64,000 bases of DNA from Arthrobacter sp. C2 (GTDB lineage: Bacteria; Actinomycetota; Actinomycetes; Actinomycetales; Micrococcaceae), in the NCBI GenBank assembly GCA_024207135.1, contig CP042428.1, positions 1,612,001 through 1,676,000 on the forward strand, read 5' to 3'. A model generated the notes under the pieces. It made no database searches, was not told where the DNA came from, and saw only the letters and a list, made by a program, of their open reading frames with translations. Positions 28,871-39,464 of this stretch are shown piece by piece. Every line of letters starts with the position of its first letter. Position 1 is the first letter of the stretch. Both the position numbers and the translations under genes were made by a program.

Positions 28871-29521
28871 TTATGCTCCCTTCACAGCGGTGCGCACGAG
28901 TACGACGCGGCCGCGAGCGCCTGGAACGGCACCCTTGATCAGCAGGAGGTTCTTCTCGGCATCCACAGCGTGAACGGTGAGGTTCTGCGTGGTGACGCGC
29001 TCGGCGCCCATGCGACCGGCCATCTTCTGGCCCTGGAACACACGGCCCGGGGTCGATGCGCCGCCGATGGAGCCCGGCTTACGGTGGTTCTTGTGAGCAC
29101 CGTGCGATGCCGGAGCACCGTGGAAGCCGTGGCGCTTCATGACGCCGGCGAAGCCCTTACCCTTGGAAGTTCCAACGACGTCGACCTTCTGGCCGGCGGC
29201 GAAGATTTCGACGGTCAGTTCCTGGCCTGCGGCGTAGGAATCGGCGTCGGCAGTGCGCAGCTCAACGACGTGGCGGCGCGGGGTGACCCCTGCTGCCTCG
29301 AAGTGGCCGGCGAGCGGCTGGGTGACCTTGCGCGGGTCGATCTGGCCGTAGCCGATCTGAACCGCGGTGTAGCCATCGCGCTCGGCGTTGCGCAGCTGAG
29401 TGACGACATTGCTGTCGGCCTGTACAACGGTTACCGGGATGAGGTTGTTGTTCTCGTCCCAAACCTGGGTCATGCCGAGCTTCGTGCCCAGCAGGCCCTT
29501 TACGTTACGGGTTGCGGTCAT
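28871..29521 (-). CDS. rplC: 50S ribosomal protein L3
   Basis: Early-assembly protein whose loop reaches the peptidyl transferase centre. The 216-residue product has [40 protein letters not shown], the loop [20 protein letters not shown] and a conserved C-terminus. Second gene of the S10 operon. Confidence 0.98.
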   Translation of the reverse strand: MTATRNVKGLLGTKLGMTQVWDENNNLIPVTVVQADSNVVTQLRNAERDGYTAVQIGYGQIDPRKVTQPLAGHFEAAGVTPRRHVVELRTADADSYAAGQELTVEIFAAGQKVDVVGTSKGKGFAGVMKRHGFHGAPASHGAHKNHRKPGSIGGASTPGRVFQGQKMAGRMGAERVTTQNLTVHAVDAEKNLLLIKGAVPGARGRVVLVRTAVKGA

Positions 29522-29541
29522 AGTTTTCTCGCCACCTCCCC

Positions 29542-29850
29542 TTAGAGCTTGATTTCGATGTTGACATCCGCCGGCAGGTCAAGACGCATCAGCGAATCTA
29601 CGGCCTTCGGGGTCGGATCGATGATGTCGATCAGACGCTTGTGCGTGCGCATTTCAAAGTGCTCACGGCTGTCTTTGTACTTGTGGGGCGAACGGATAAC
29701 GCAGTACACGTTCTTTTCCGTTGGGAGCGGCACTGGGCCGACTACGGTCGCGCCAGCGCGCGTCACCGTCTCAACGATCTTCCGGGCAGAAACGTCAATG
29801 ACCTCGTGGTCATACGACTTCAGCCGGATGCGGATTTTTTGTCCCGCCAT
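29542..29850 (-). CDS. rpsJ: 30S ribosomal protein S10 (NusE)
   Basis: Ribosomal protein and transcription antitermination partner of NusG (57 kb). The 102-residue product starts [20 protein letters not shown] and has TGARVVGP-like [20 protein letters not shown] and [23 protein letters not shown] 29850 is preferred; an upstream in-frame start adds 9 unconserved residues. First gene of the S10 operon, preceded by ~340 nt of leader. Confidence 0.98.
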
Positions 29851-30187
29851 GGCTTGATGCCTCTTTCTAATTAGCACTCTCTGTACAGTTACTGTGCCCT
29901 ACGGGCCCCTTTCGGGACCGGCACGCCTCGCATCGAACTGAATCCGAATAAATCCGGGTTCCTCAATCCGCCGAAGCCCGACCCCCGCGGTCGGGCGTGT
30001 CGCACTTTTCAGCGACACCGAACCCGTAAAAACCTTGGGGGACATTGTTCGTGTTTCCAGGAATTTCGGTTGTATTGCTCCCCAGCCCCGGGCATTATCC
30101 CGGGTGAGACACAATCTCGGTAGAAAAAATCCATATCCCGGTGTCGGTTTCCCGATCAGCAGACATGAACCATGGAAATGCTCACGA
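29851..30187 (-). promoter_or_regulatory. Long structured leader of the S10 operon
   Basis: The region from the predicted start to rpsJ holds no gene. Two adjacent perfect stems stand out: GTGTCGC/GCGACAC (29997-30018) and CCCGACC/GGTCGGG (29977-29995). The first has a U-rich loop. No strong U-tract terminator follows, so translational control or antitermination would be more likely than simple attenuation. Confidence 0.45.
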
Positions 30188-30193
30188 ACAACT

Positions 30194-30222
30194 TGTCTAG
30201 TGTGTCAGGTTCCGGGCCCAAA
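30194..30222 (-). promoter_or_regulatory. Candidate rpsJ (S10 operon) promoter
   Basis: TTTGGG (30217-30222) and TAGACA (30194-30199), 17 bp apart. The -10 resembles the TAGACT boxes upstream of rplM, tuf and tRNA-Trp. Confidence 0.45.
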
Positions 30223-30416
30223 CACCAAATCTTTGATGGTTCCGGCTCCGGCGACCAATCGTCGCGGCCACCACGCGGAAGCGCCGGCGCGCCTGGGCCG
30301 GAGGATGAAAACACCGGTATTTCGGTGATCCCTCTCCCGGCCGCCGACGCTGACGGGGCCGCTGCCCTCTCGTCGCGTGAGCAAGCTCACCGACCGGCCT
30401 CGTCGCGGTGCCGCGG

Positions 30417-30542
30417 CTACTCGTCGCGGTTGGCCCGGCGGATTTCCTTGGCCCGGTCGATCTCCTTCGAGAATTGCGTGCGCAAGCGCATCACGACCAC
30501 AACCACCACCACAACGATCAGCAGGACTATCAAGAACTTCAT
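30417..30542 (-). CDS. 41-residue single-pass membrane peptide
   Basis: From ATG 30542 the frame encodes MKFLIVLLI, then eight valines, then a basic/amphipathic tail MRLRTQFSKEIDRAKEIRRA ending NRDE. One transmembrane helix (about 2-18) is followed by positively charged residues, giving an N-out/C-in topology by the positive-inside rule. It lies 81 bp downstream of the giant membrane protein gene on the same strand. AGG about 9 nt upstream is a weak ribosome binding site. A short hairpin, CACCG/CGGTG with TTTT on the minus strand (30307-30327), could terminate it. I do not recognise a family. Confidence 0.5.
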   Translation of the reverse strand: MKFLIVLLIVVVVVVVVMRLRTQFSKEIDRAKEIRRANRDE

Positions 30543-30622
30543 GGGACCAGCCTAGCCGCTGGCGGCACCGAGGTCACTGCGGAGACCGGGCCGATTGCGC
30601 GATCACCCCCGGCGTTTCCCGC

Positions 30623-33600
30623 TCAGCCCCGGTCGCCGCCGCCGCCGTCATCGGCCGGAGGCTTCATCCATGGCATGCCCGTGAGCCGTGCCGGTGCCTG
30701 TCCTTGGTCCGCCGGGGTTCCCGGCATCCCTTGGCCCGGCCGTCCCTGGCCGGTTTCTTGCTGCTCCGGTTCCGGCCCTGGCCCCGCGAAGCCGTCCGTC
30801 GTGACTTCGGCCCACGGGTGTTCGGCGTTCGGCTGTCCGTCCCCGGGCGCCGCGGGCCCCGCCGGTGGTTGCCCGTGACCGGGCAGGCCGTGGGAGTCCG
30901 GGGTCCGGTTCATCCGGCCCAGCCTCCACAGGGCCAGCGCGATCAGGCCCGCCGCGATCAGCAGCAGCAACAGGAACGTAAAGCCGCGCAGGAACCACAG
31001 CACCGCGACGCCGACCCCGACGGCTCCCCACACGGTGAAGATCCTCCGGTTGGTCACCAGGCCGAAAACCAGCAATGCGGTAAAGGTCAACAAGACCAGC
31101 AACTGCTGGCCCAGCGTGGAGGAAAAGACCGTCCCGAGACCGACCAGCGAGAGCACTCCGGCCGCGGTGCCCAGCACGAGCGTGCCGTTCCGCTCGCGCT
31201 TGCGCGTGTACTCGTAGGCGGCCAGCACCCCGAGCACGATGATCCAGTAGTAGAGCGCGGCAAACGTGCCGGTGCCGCCGACGGCGACCCACCAGCAGCG
31301 CTGGATGACCGCGGCGCCCACCAGCGCCGCCGCCTCGTAACCCGTTTCGCGGCGGACCAGCGGAACCTCGAGGGCCGCCGCGGCAAAGACGGCCGCCAGC
31401 AGCATCGCGGCCCCGGCGTAGACGTACCGGTCGGCGTCTGCGGCCAGGCCGATCAGCCCGCCGATGCCCAGTGCGGCCAGCGAGGAGCTGAAGAGCACCC
31501 GCCCGTGGGCCGGGCCCCAGCCTGCGGTGCGCCGCAGGACCGCGGAGAACGGCACGCCGTCGCCGCCAAAGCGGTCGCCGAAGATCGCGGCGACCAGCAG
31601 CACCACGCAGGTTGCACCGAGCGCGAGCATGGTGTCCAGCGGCTCGCTCCCCTGCTGCCCGGCCAGCACGTGGATGAATTCGGTTCCGCGCAGCGCGGCG
31701 AGCAGCACCAGCGCCGCACTGCCCAGCAACAGCAGCGGGATGCCGCGGGTCGCGGAAAAGACCAGCAGCGCGGCGGCACCCAGCAGCCCGGCCGCGACCT
31801 GCCAGCCGGGTTCGGCGGCGTCGTGCAAGCCGAAGAGCGCCGCCGCGTAGAGCAGCGCCACCCCCGCCCGCACCCAGCGGAGTTCCTTCCCCCCGGCGGT
31901 GCGCCGCTCGGCCACCAGCAGGCCGATGAGCAGCACCGCGAGGATCGCGAACGCCACGTCGTTGTTCCACAGCGGCTCCGGCAGCCATCCCCCGCCGCGC
32001 AGCGACTGCCCGTTGGCCGGTGCCAGCACCAGCCCCAGCAGTCCCAGCGCGGCGGGGATCGCGACGTACGCGAATCCCGCGTCCTTGCGTGCGCGGGTCA
32101 CGGCGACCAGGGCGGAGAAGGCCAGCAGGCACAGGAACTGGACCAGCAGCGCGGCCTGGTCCAGGCCGCGGGGCCCGGAGACCAGGTAGGCGAACGGGAC
32201 CAGCAGCAACACGGCAACCGCGGCAAGGGTCATCAGCGAGCGTGGATCGGACGGCTTGCGTGCCGCGGAATTGCGGCCCAGGTAGGCCCGCGCCCCCTGC
32301 GCGGAGGCCACGGTGAAGGCAAACAGCGCGTACTGCCCGTGCACGTCCATGGCGAAGCGGTCGGCGATGTGCCACGCGGTGCCGGAGTACAGTGCCTGGG
32401 CCAACAGTGCGTAGCCGATCCTGCCGGCCGTCCCGGTGGCGGCCAGGATGCGAATGCCCGCGTAGGCGAGGCCGGCCAGCGCCGCGATCTCCACCAGCCA
32501 GTCCGGGTTGCGCCCCGCCACCAGGCCCAGCCCGGCGGCCAGGGCCAGCAGCCCGCCGGCTTGCACCACCAGGTGCGGCCGGTTCGCTTCCGCGGTGACG
32601 GTGTTCCGCGGACCGCCCGGAACCGGGCGGCGGTGCCCCAGCACCGCGGTGGCGCCGAGCAGTCCGGCACCCAGCAGCAGCCAGGCCAGCACCAGTCCCC
32701 ACGGGTGGCTCAGCCACAGCGCGGCGCTCCAGCCCAGGCCCAAGTCCTGCACGTCCGCGGCCAGCCCCTGGCTTCCCCGGCGCAGCAGCCCCGAGACCGT
32801 CCAGGCGGCGACCGCGGCCAGCAGCACGGACCCGGTGAAGATCACCGATTCCCCGGCCATGCCGAAACGCGTTTCCGCACCGGGCTGCGCGGTCCGCCCG
32901 GCCCGCCGCAGGTTCCGGGCGGCCAACGCGAGCTGCACCAGCACAGCCAGGCCGACCCCGACCCAGGACGCGACCTCGACGGACCGCTCCAGCAACAAGG
33001 CGGCGCCGGGGACCTCGGTGGGCAAGCGGTGGAAGCGCGGCCGCAGCACCCAGCCGGAGGCCGCGAGGGATACCAGCGCCCCGGCGGCGACAACCGTCGC
33101 GATCCGGGCGGCCCAGTGCAGGGCCTGCCGCTCGCGCCCGCCCGCCCGGCGCGCCAGCGCCCAGGTGGCCAGCGCGGCGGCGGCGACCAGGATTCCCTGA
33201 CGCCCCAGGTTCAGCGCCGACGGCTCGACGGCACCCAGCACCGCGGCGCCCAACGGCACCCAGCGGAAATTCCCGCCGAACCTGACCCCGGCATAGACGC
33301 CGGCTGCCAGCAGCACGGCCAGCGCCCAGTTAAGGTCCAGCCCGGCGGCCTTCCCGCCCGGCCAGATCCCGGAGAGCAGTCCCTCGGCGCCCAACATGGT
33401 GCAGGCGCCGGCGATCACGAGCAGGATCCACGCCTCGCTGTGCACGATCCCCCGGCCCAGGCCCGTGGTGCGTCGGTAGGCCGCGGTGAACCGGGCCAGC
33501 AGCACCACCTGGACGAGTAGCAGCGCGGCCAAGATGCGCCAGAGGACGGTGGCGGGCACGTCGGCCACGTGCAGGAAGCAGGCGATGGCGACCAGCGCGG

Positions 33601-34714
33601 CGGCGCGCGCCGCGAGTTGGTGCCCGAACCGCTCGGCCCGCGGGCCGGCCGCCAGCGCGACTGCGTAGTAGAGCGCGGCGGCGGTGAAGAGCCACCCGTA
33701 GTCGACGGCATCGAGCACGGCCGCGGAGAAGACGGCGGCCGCCAGCGTCGCGGGCACCAGGTAGCGGTGGGCGACGGTGAAGGATGCCAGGTAGATGTTG
33801 GAGATCCAGCGTGGCCGCTTCAGGCCCACCAGGGTGATCGCCGCGGCCAGCAGCATGCTGAACAGGAAGTAGAAAATCAGGCCGCGGTTGAGCACCGCGC
33901 CGCCGGAGTAGGCGGTGGACACCAGGAAGGTGGTGGCCAGGCCGGCGACGACCTTGGACTGCAGCCGCCCCGCGGCGAAAATGAAGGCCGCCGTGCCCAC
34001 CAGGGAGGTGGTGAACCAGCTGGCGCCGGGGGTGGTGGAGAGCAGCAGGTAGTGGGCCAGTCCGGTCATCGGGACCAGCGCCAGGCCGGTGGCGGTGAAG
34101 GCCGCCGCGGCCGGGCGGAGCCGTTCGCTGCGGGCATGCATGACGAGCCCGACGACGTAGAAGCCCGCCGCGACGACGCCCAGGCCCACGACCTTGGCCG
34201 CGGCCGGCAGCGCGAGGGCGATGAACAGCGACGCGGCGGCAACCATGAGCAGGGCCGCGACGTACAGCGTGATGTTGATGTTCCGCAGCGCCCGCACGCG
34301 CGGGTCGACCGGGGCCACTGCCGGCGGTGGCTGCGGCACCGCACGGGCCGGTGCCGCGGCCGGGCCGGACGGCGCCGGTCCCGCCGGGGCCGCCGGGGCC
34401 CCGGCCTGGATCCCGGCAGGTTGCCCCACACCTTCGGAAGCCTCCGGGGTCGGCGCGGGCGCAGGCCCAACCGGAGCCGGCGCCGGAGCGGGCGCCGCAC
34501 CTTCCAGCGGTTCTGCGTCCGACACCGGCGGCCGGGTGGCCGCCAGCGTCGCGGCATCGAATCCGCGCTGCCACGCCGCGGCCAAGGCCATGCGGTCCGT
34601 CGTCCCGTCGGCCGGAGGCCGTGCGGCGAGCTTTTTCGCCGCCGCCTGCCTGCCGACAAACAGCCCGGCCACGAACATGATCGCGGCCACCACCATCAAC
34701 GCCAACCCATCCAT
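30623..34714 (-). CDS. Giant polytopic membrane protein of unknown function (1363 aa)
   Basis: After an N-terminal TM (MVVAAIMFVAGLFVG) come a charged segment and a ~70-residue Ala/Pro linker (APAPAPAPVGPAPAPTPEAS and similar). From about residue 145 to 1265 there is an almost unbroken series of some 30 or more hydrophobic helices with short loops, such as NITLYVAALLMVAAASLFI and FTFLLLLLIAAGLIALALW. The C-terminal ~95 residues are a hydrophilic Gly/Pro/Gln/Glu-rich tail ending PPADDGGGGDRG. No enzymatic motif is visible. It recalls the very large many-TM proteins of unknown function (such as DUF2339-type) in bacteria, but I cannot assign it. The frame is supported by its hydrophobic pattern; other long frames here are GC-driven shadows. 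Confidence 0.85.
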   Translation of the reverse strand: MDGLALMVVAAIMFVAGLFVGRQAAAKKLAARPPADGTTDRMALAAAWQRGFDAATLAATRPPVSDAEPLEGAAPAPAPAPVGPAPAPTPEASEGVGQPAGIQAGAPAAPAGPAPSGPAAAPARAVPQPPPAVAPVDPRVRALRNINITLYVAALLMVAAASLFIALALPAAAKVVGLGVVAAGFYVVGLVMHARSERLRPAAAAFTATGLALVPMTGLAHYLLLSTTPGASWFTTSLVGTAAFIFAAGRLQSKVVAGLATTFLVSTAYSGGAVLNRGLIFYFLFSMLLAAAITLVGLKRPRWISNIYLASFTVAHRYLVPATLAAAVFSAAVLDAVDYGWLFTAAALYYAVALAAGPRAERFGHQLAARAAALVAIACFLHVADVPATVLWRILAALLLVQVVLLARFTAAYRRTTGLGRGIVHSEAWILLVIAGACTMLGAEGLLSGIWPGGKAAGLDLNWALAVLLAAGVYAGVRFGGNFRWVPLGAAVLGAVEPSALNLGRQGILVAAAALATWALARRAGGRERQALHWAARIATVVAAGALVSLAASGWVLRPRFHRLPTEVPGAALLLERSVEVASWVGVGLAVLVQLALAARNLRRAGRTAQPGAETRFGMAGESVIFTGSVLLAAVAAWTVSGLLRRGSQGLAADVQDLGLGWSAALWLSHPWGLVLAWLLLGAGLLGATAVLGHRRPVPGGPRNTVTAEANRPHLVVQAGGLLALAAGLGLVAGRNPDWLVEIAALAGLAYAGIRILAATGTAGRIGYALLAQALYSGTAWHIADRFAMDVHGQYALFAFTVASAQGARAYLGRNSAARKPSDPRSLMTLAAVAVLLLVPFAYLVSGPRGLDQAALLVQFLCLLAFSALVAVTRARKDAGFAYVAIPAALGLLGLVLAPANGQSLRGGGWLPEPLWNNDVAFAILAVLLIGLLVAERRTAGGKELRWVRAGVALLYAAALFGLHDAAEPGWQVAAGLLGAAALLVFSATRGIPLLLLGSAALVLLAALRGTEFIHVLAGQQGSEPLDTMLALGATCVVLLVAAIFGDRFGGDGVPFSAVLRRTAGWGPAHGRVLFSSSLAALGIGGLIGLAADADRYVYAGAAMLLAAVFAAAALEVPLVRRETGYEAAALVGAAVIQRCWWVAVGGTGTFAALYYWIIVLGVLAAYEYTRKRERNGTLVLGTAAGVLSLVGLGTVFSSTLGQQLLVLLTFTALLVFGLVTNRRIFTVWGAVGVGVAVLWFLRGFTFLLLLLIAAGLIALALWRLGRMNRTPDSHGLPGHGQPPAGPAAPGDGQPNAEHPWAEVTTDGFAGPGPEPEQQETGQGRPGQGMPGTPADQGQAPARLTGMPWMKPPADDGGGGDRG

Positions 34715-34851
34715 ACCGGTTCCCCGCCTTCAGCTGTTTCCATGCGCGTCCTGCCCGGCACCGGGCCGTGCGCAGTCCCCAGCGTACCCCATTCAGACCA
34801 TTCGTTTGATATATGTGGCAGGGATGTACACAAGGCATTGCACGGGACAAG

Positions 34852-34896
34852 AAAAAGGCCCCCGCTGCACTGTCGAAACAGTGCGGCAGGGGCCTT
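34852..34896 (-). terminator. tuf intrinsic terminator
   Basis: AAGGCCCC...GCACTGT / ACAGTGC...GGGGCCTT form a long stem with a CGAA/TTCG tetraloop. On the minus strand it is followed by TTTTTCTTG. Confidence 0.9.
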
Positions 34897-34931
34897 CTCC
34901 AGGCCGTTAGGCCGGGATCAGCAAGTCGAAA

Positions 34932-36122
34932 TTACTTGGTGATCTTGGTGACCTTGCCCGAACCAACGGTGCGGCCGCCTTCGCGGATTGCGAAGCCGAG
35001 GCCCTCTTCCATGGCGATCGGCTGGATCAGCACGACGGACATTTCGGTGTTGTCGCCGGGCATAACCATTTCCGTGCCTTCCGGCAGGGTGATAACGCCG
35101 GTGACGTCCGTGGTGCGGAAGTAGAACTGCGGGCGGTAGTTCGAGTAGAACGGGTTGTGACGCCCGCCCTCATCCTTGGAAAGGATGTACACGTTGGCCT
35201 CGAAATCGGTGTGCGGGGTGATGGAACCCGGCTTCACGATGACCTGGCCACGCTCTACGTCTTCGCGCTTGATGCCGCGAAGCAGCAGACCACAGTTCTC
35301 GCCGGCCCATGCCTCGTCGAGCTGCTTGTGGAACATCTCGATACCGGTAACCGTGGTCTTCTGGACCGGGCGGATGCCGACGATCTCGACCTCGGAGTTG
35401 ATGGCGAGGGTTCCACGCTCGGCGCGGCCCGTAACAACGGTGCCACGACCGGTGATGGTGAAGACGTCTTCAACCGGCATCAGGAACGGCTTGTCGCGGT
35501 CACGAACCGGGGTCGGAACGTGCTCGTCAACGGCGTCCATGAGTGCTTCAACGGACTTGACCCAAACCGGGTCGCCTTCCAGTGCCTTCAGGCCCGAAAC
35601 ACGCATAACCGGTGCCTCGTCGCCGTCGAAGCCCTGCGAGGAGAGAAGTTCGCGAACTTCCATTTCCACGAGGTCCAGAAGCTCTTCGTCTTCGACCATG
35701 TCGGACTTGTTCAGTGCGACCAGCAGGTAGGGAACGCCAACCTGGCGGGCCAGCAGAACGTGCTCGCGGGTCTGAGCCATCGGGCCGTCGGTGGCGGCAA
35801 CCACGAGGATCGCGCCGTCCATCTGGGCAGCACCGGTGATCATGTTCTTGATGTAGTCAGCGTGACCCGGGGCATCAACGTGCGCGTAGTGGCGCTTCTC
35901 GGTCTGGTACTCAACGTGCGAGATGTTGATGGTAATACCGCGCTGGCGCTCTTCCGGAGCGGAGTCGATATTAGCGAAATCGCGCTGCTCGTTCAGATCC
36001 GGGTACTTGTCAGCAAGCACCTTGGAAATGGCGGCGGTCAACGTGGTCTTGCCATGGTCAACGTGACCAATGGTGCCGATGTTGACGTGCGGCTTGTTCC
36101 GCTCGAACTTTGCCTTTGCCAC
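34932..36122 (-). CDS. tuf: Elongation factor Tu
   Basis: GTPase that delivers aminoacyl-tRNA to the ribosome. The 396-residue product has [10 protein letters not shown] (G1), the switch II segment [20 protein letters not shown] and the guanine-specifying NKSD, then domains II and III through [11 protein letters not shown]. The start is GTG 36122 with AGGAGG. It is last in the str group but has its own candidate promoter and lies behind hairpins after fusA. Confidence 0.98.
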   Translation of the reverse strand: MAKAKFERNKPHVNIGTIGHVDHGKTTLTAAISKVLADKYPDLNEQRDFANIDSAPEERQRGITINISHVEYQTEKRHYAHVDAPGHADYIKNMITGAAQMDGAILVVAATDGPMAQTREHVLLARQVGVPYLLVALNKSDMVEDEELLDLVEMEVRELLSSQGFDGDEAPVMRVSGLKALEGDPVWVKSVEALMDAVDEHVPTPVRDRDKPFLMPVEDVFTITGRGTVVTGRAERGTLAINSEVEIVGIRPVQKTTVTGIEMFHKQLDEAWAGENCGLLLRGIKREDVERGQVIVKPGSITPHTDFEANVYILSKDEGGRHNPFYSNYRPQFYFRTTDVTGVITLPEGTEMVMPGDNTEMSVVLIQPIAMEEGLGFAIREGGRTVGSGKVTKITK

Positions 36123-36181
36123 AGGTTCCTCCTAGAAACGTTTACAGAAGACGTACCTCGTCCACACGGGTCGCGGACGAA

Positions 36182-36220
36182 ACTTGTACAAGTCTACTGG
36201 GGGCTTAGTGAAATGTTTAA
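36182..36220 (-). promoter_or_regulatory. tuf promoter with overlapping palindrome
   Basis: TTAAAC (36215-36220) and TAGACT (36191-36196), 18 bp apart. The perfect 12-bp palindrome ACTTGTACAAGT (36182-36193) overlaps the downstream half of the -10 and the predicted start site, as an operator would. The leader to the GTG is about 60 nt. Confidence 0.5.
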
Positions 36221-36269
36221 ATTGTGGTTAGCTGCGGGATCCAACGTGGGATCCGTTAGTTGGCCTGGC

Positions 36270-36339
36270 GGGGCCGGATTGGATTTCTCCGCACCGGCCC
36301 CATCGTGCGGCCACTCACCCGATGATCGGGGTCACGGCC
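36270..36339 (-). terminator. Tandem hairpins between fusA and tuf
   Basis: CCCGAT/ATCGGG (36318-36330, flanked by GGCC arms) and GGGGCCGG/CCGGCCCC (36270-36301) follow the fusA stop. No U-run is present. They may reduce read-through into tuf. Confidence 0.5.
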
Positions 36340-36357
36340 AATTCTTGGTCCGGACGA

Positions 36358-38472
36358 TTACTCGCCGCGGGACTTCTGGATGATCTCTTCGGCAACTGCC
36401 TTCGGGACCTCTGCGTAGCTGGAGAAGGTCATCGAGTACACTGCACGGCCCTGGGTCTTCGAGCGCAGGTCACCAATGTAACCGAACATCTCAGACAGCG
36501 GAACCGTCGCACGGATGACCTTCACGCCTGCAGCGTCTTCCATCGAGGCGATGGAACCACGGCGGGAGTTCAAGTCACCGATGACGTCGCCCATGTACTC
36601 CTCCGGAGTACGGACTTCGACATCCATGACCGGCTCGAGGATGATCGGCTGGGCGCGGCGTGCGCCTTCCTTGAACACCTGTGAACCGGCAATCTTGAAC
36701 GCCATTTCCGAGGAGTCAACGTCGTGGTAGGCACCGTCGAGGAGGGTCGCCTTGACGCCCACCATCGGGTAGCCGGCCAGGATGCCGAACTGCATGGCGT
36801 CCTGGATACCTGCGTCTACCGAAGGGATGTATTCGCGAGGAATACGTCCACCGGTGACGCCGTTCTTGAACTCGTAGATGACACCGTCGACAACTTCCAG
36901 GGGCTCGAAGGAGACCTGGACCTTTGCGAACTGGCCCGAACCACCGGTCTGCTTCTTGTGGGTGAAGTCAACCTTCTCCACAGCCTTCTTGATGGTTTCG
37001 CGGTATGCAACCTGCGGCTTGCCAACGTTGGCTTCAACGCGGAATTCGCGGCGCATGCGGTCCACCAGGATGTCCAGGTGGAGCTCGCCCATGCCGCCAA
37101 TTTCGGTCTGGCCGGTGTCTTCGTTGAGGGAGACGGTGAACGTCGGGTCCTCGGCCGAAAGCTTCTGGATCGCGGTCGAGAGCTTCTCCTGGTCACCCTT
37201 GGTCTTCGGCTCGATGGCAACGAAGATCACGGGATCGGGGAAGGACATCGACTCAAGAACGATCGGGTGTGCCGGATCGCACAAGGTGTCACCGGTGGTG
37301 GTGTCCTTGAGGCCGATCACAGCGTAGATGTGGCCGGCGTGGACCTCGTCTACGGGCATTTCCTTGTTGGCGTGCATCTGGAAGAGCTTGCCAATGCGTT
37401 CCTTCTTCTGCTTCGTCGAGTTCAGCAGCTGGGTACCGGGAGTTGCCTTGCCGGAGTACACGCGGATGAAGTTCAACTGGCCGAAGAACGGGTGAGTTGC
37501 AATCTTGAACGCAAGTGCCGAGAACGGCTCGTCCTCGGAAGGCTTGCGGATCAGTTCGATCTCTTCGTTCTTCGGGTCGTGGCCGATCATGGCCTCGACG
37601 TCGAGCGGCGAAGGAAGGTAGTCGATGACAGCATCGAGCATCGGCTGGACGCCGCGGTTCTTGAAGGCAGAACCACAGAAGACCGGGTAGAGCTGCGAGT
37701 TGACAACCATCTTGCGGATGCCGGCCTTGAGCTCAGCAATGCTGATCTCTTCGCCTTCGAGGAACTTCTCCATGAGCTCGTCAGAGCCCTCGGCTACGTC
37801 CTCAACCAGCTTGGCGCGGTATTCCTCGGCCTTTTCCTGAAGGTCGGCCGGGATTTCCTGGACTTCGTAGGCGGCACCCATGGTGACGTCACCCTTGGAG
37901 TCGCCCTCCCAGACGAAAGCCTTCATGGTCATCAGGTCGACAACGCCGGTGAACTCGGACTCGGAGCCGATCGGCAGCTGCATGACCAGCGGCTTGGCAC
38001 CAAGGCGCTTGATGATGGTGTCTACGGTGAAGTAGAAGTCAGCACCCAGCTTGTCCATCTTGTTGACGAAGCAGATACGCGGAACGTTGTACTTGTCGGC
38101 CTGGCGCCAAACAGTCTCGGACTGCGGCTCCACGCCTTCCTTGCCATCGAATACCGCAACGGCGCCATCGAGGACGCGCAGCGAGCGCTCAACCTCAACG
38201 GTGAAGTCAACGTGACCCGGGGTGTCAATGATGTTGATCTGGTTGTTGTTCCAGAAGCAGGTCACGGCGGCAGACGTGATCGTGATGCCGCGTTCCTTTT
38301 CCTGCTCCATCCAGTCGGTCGTTGCGCCGCCGTCGTGCGTTTCGCCGAGCTTGTGGTTCACACCCGTGTAGAACAGGATGCGTTCCGTAGTAGTGGTCTT
38401 ACCGGCATCGATGTGGGCCATGATGCCGATATTGCGGACCTTGTTTAGGTCGGTAAGCACGTCCTGTGCCAC
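36358..38472 (-). CDS. fusA: Elongation factor G
   Basis: Translocation GTPase. The 704-residue product starts [20 protein letters not shown] with [14 protein letters not shown] (G1), the switch segment [20 protein letters not shown] and [10 protein letters not shown] (G4). The C-terminal domains include [21 protein letters not shown] 38472 start. Part of rpsL-rpsG-fusA. Confidence 0.98.
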   Translation of the reverse strand: MAQDVLTDLNKVRNIGIMAHIDAGKTTTTERILFYTGVNHKLGETHDGGATTDWMEQEKERGITITSAAVTCFWNNNQINIIDTPGHVDFTVEVERSLRVLDGAVAVFDGKEGVEPQSETVWRQADKYNVPRICFVNKMDKLGADFYFTVDTIIKRLGAKPLVMQLPIGSESEFTGVVDLMTMKAFVWEGDSKGDVTMGAAYEVQEIPADLQEKAEEYRAKLVEDVAEGSDELMEKFLEGEEISIAELKAGIRKMVVNSQLYPVFCGSAFKNRGVQPMLDAVIDYLPSPLDVEAMIGHDPKNEEIELIRKPSEDEPFSALAFKIATHPFFGQLNFIRVYSGKATPGTQLLNSTKQKKERIGKLFQMHANKEMPVDEVHAGHIYAVIGLKDTTTGDTLCDPAHPIVLESMSFPDPVIFVAIEPKTKGDQEKLSTAIQKLSAEDPTFTVSLNEDTGQTEIGGMGELHLDILVDRMRREFRVEANVGKPQVAYRETIKKAVEKVDFTHKKQTGGSGQFAKVQVSFEPLEVVDGVIYEFKNGVTGGRIPREYIPSVDAGIQDAMQFGILAGYPMVGVKATLLDGAYHDVDSSEMAFKIAGSQVFKEGARRAQPIILEPVMDVEVRTPEEYMGDVIGDLNSRRGSIASMEDAAGVKVIRATVPLSEMFGYIGDLRSKTQGRAVYSMTFSSYAEVPKAVAEEIIQKSRGE

Positions 38473-38553
38473 GATGTCTCCCTTTGTTGGTTATGCCCGC
38501 GACGTTGGCGGAACCGGTCTATGACCAATCCCGCCAACCGGACAAAACGCTTT

Positions 38554-39024
38554 TTACCAGCGGTAGTGGGCGAAGGCCTTGTTGGACTCTGCCATCTTGT
38601 GAGTGTCTTCGCGACGCTTGACAGCGGCACCAAGACCATTCGATGCGTCGAGGATCTCGTTCATGAGACGTTCGATCATCGTCTTCTCGCGGCGAGCCTT
38701 GGAGTAGCCAACGAGCCAGCGAAGAGCCAGCGCGGTGGAGCGTCCGGGCTTGACCTCAACGGGAACCTGGTAGGTTGCGCCACCAACACGGCGGGAGCGA
38801 ACCTCGAGGGCCGGGCGGATGTTATCCATGGCCTTCTTCAGGGTCACGACCGGGTCGGTACCGTTCTTGGCCAAGGCACCTTCGAGTGCACCGTAAACGA
38901 TACGCTCTGCGGTGGACTTCTTACCATCGACCAAAACCTTATTGATCAGCTGGGTAACAAGCGGGGAACCGTATACCGGATCCGAGACGAGGGGGCGCTG
39001 TGGCGCGGGGCCCTTACGAGGCAT
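38554..39024 (-). CDS. rpsG: 30S ribosomal protein S7
   Basis: Head-assembly initiator that contacts mRNA and E-site tRNA. The 156-residue product has [60 protein letters not shown] and [13 protein letters not shown]. Its ATG overlaps the rpsL stop by 1 nt. Confidence 0.98.
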   Translation of the reverse strand: MPRKGPAPQRPLVSDPVYGSPLVTQLINKVLVDGKKSTAERIVYGALEGALAKNGTDPVVTLKKAMDNIRPALEVRSRRVGGATYQVPVEVKPGRSTALALRWLVGYSKARREKTMIERLMNEILDASNGLGAAVKRREDTHKMAESNKAFAHYRW

Positions 39025-39398
39025 TACTTACCTTCCTTCTTGGCGCCGTAGCGGGAACGAGCCTGCTTACGGTTCTTGACACCCTGGGTATCGAGAGCGC
39101 CACGTACGATCTTGTAGCGCACACCCGGGAGGTCCTTCACACGTCCGCCGCGCACAAGCACGATGGAGTGTTCCTGCAGGTTGTGGCCGACACCCGGAAT
39201 GTAAGCGGTAACTTCGACGCCACCGGCAAGACGCACACGTGCGACCTTACGAAGTGCGGAGTTCGGCTTCTTCGGGGTGGTGGTGTATACACGGGTGCAT
39301 ACGCCACGACGCATCGGGTTGCCCTTAAGGGCTGGGGCCTTGGTCTTAGTGACCTTCGGCGAGCGACCCTTGCGGATCAGCTGCTGAATAGTAGGCAC
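39024..39398 (-). CDS. rpsL: 30S ribosomal protein S12
   Basis: Decoding-centre protein. The 124-residue product starts [20 protein letters not shown], with [20 protein letters not shown] and [19 protein letters not shown]. The lysines at the two classic streptomycin-resistance sites (in TPKKPNS and RVKDLPG) are wild type. GTG 39398 start with GGAGG. First gene of the str operon. Confidence 0.98.
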   Translation of the reverse strand: MPTIQQLIRKGRSPKVTKTKAPALKGNPMRRGVCTRVYTTTPKKPNSALRKVARVRLAGGVEVTAYIPGVGHNLQEHSIVLVRGGRVKDLPGVRYKIVRGALDTQGVKNRKQARSRYGAKKEGK

Positions 39399-39464
39399 TT
39401 TCGTGTCCTCCGGTTTCTTTGTTCTGCGGCGCCACCCACAATCAAACTGCTTGGAGACGCTGCG

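Noticed and set aside
30172-30555. 127-codon frame on the plus strand overlapping the small membrane peptide
   Set aside because: Second half is antisense to the 41-residue gene (poly-Thr from GTG repeats), the first half overlaps the rpsJ promoter and has no clear ribosome binding site.
30377-33520. 1047-codon open frame on the plus strand
   Set aside because: Gln/Gly/Arg/Pro-rich, no ribosome binding site, entirely antisense to the hydrophobic 1363-residue gene; a high-GC shadow.
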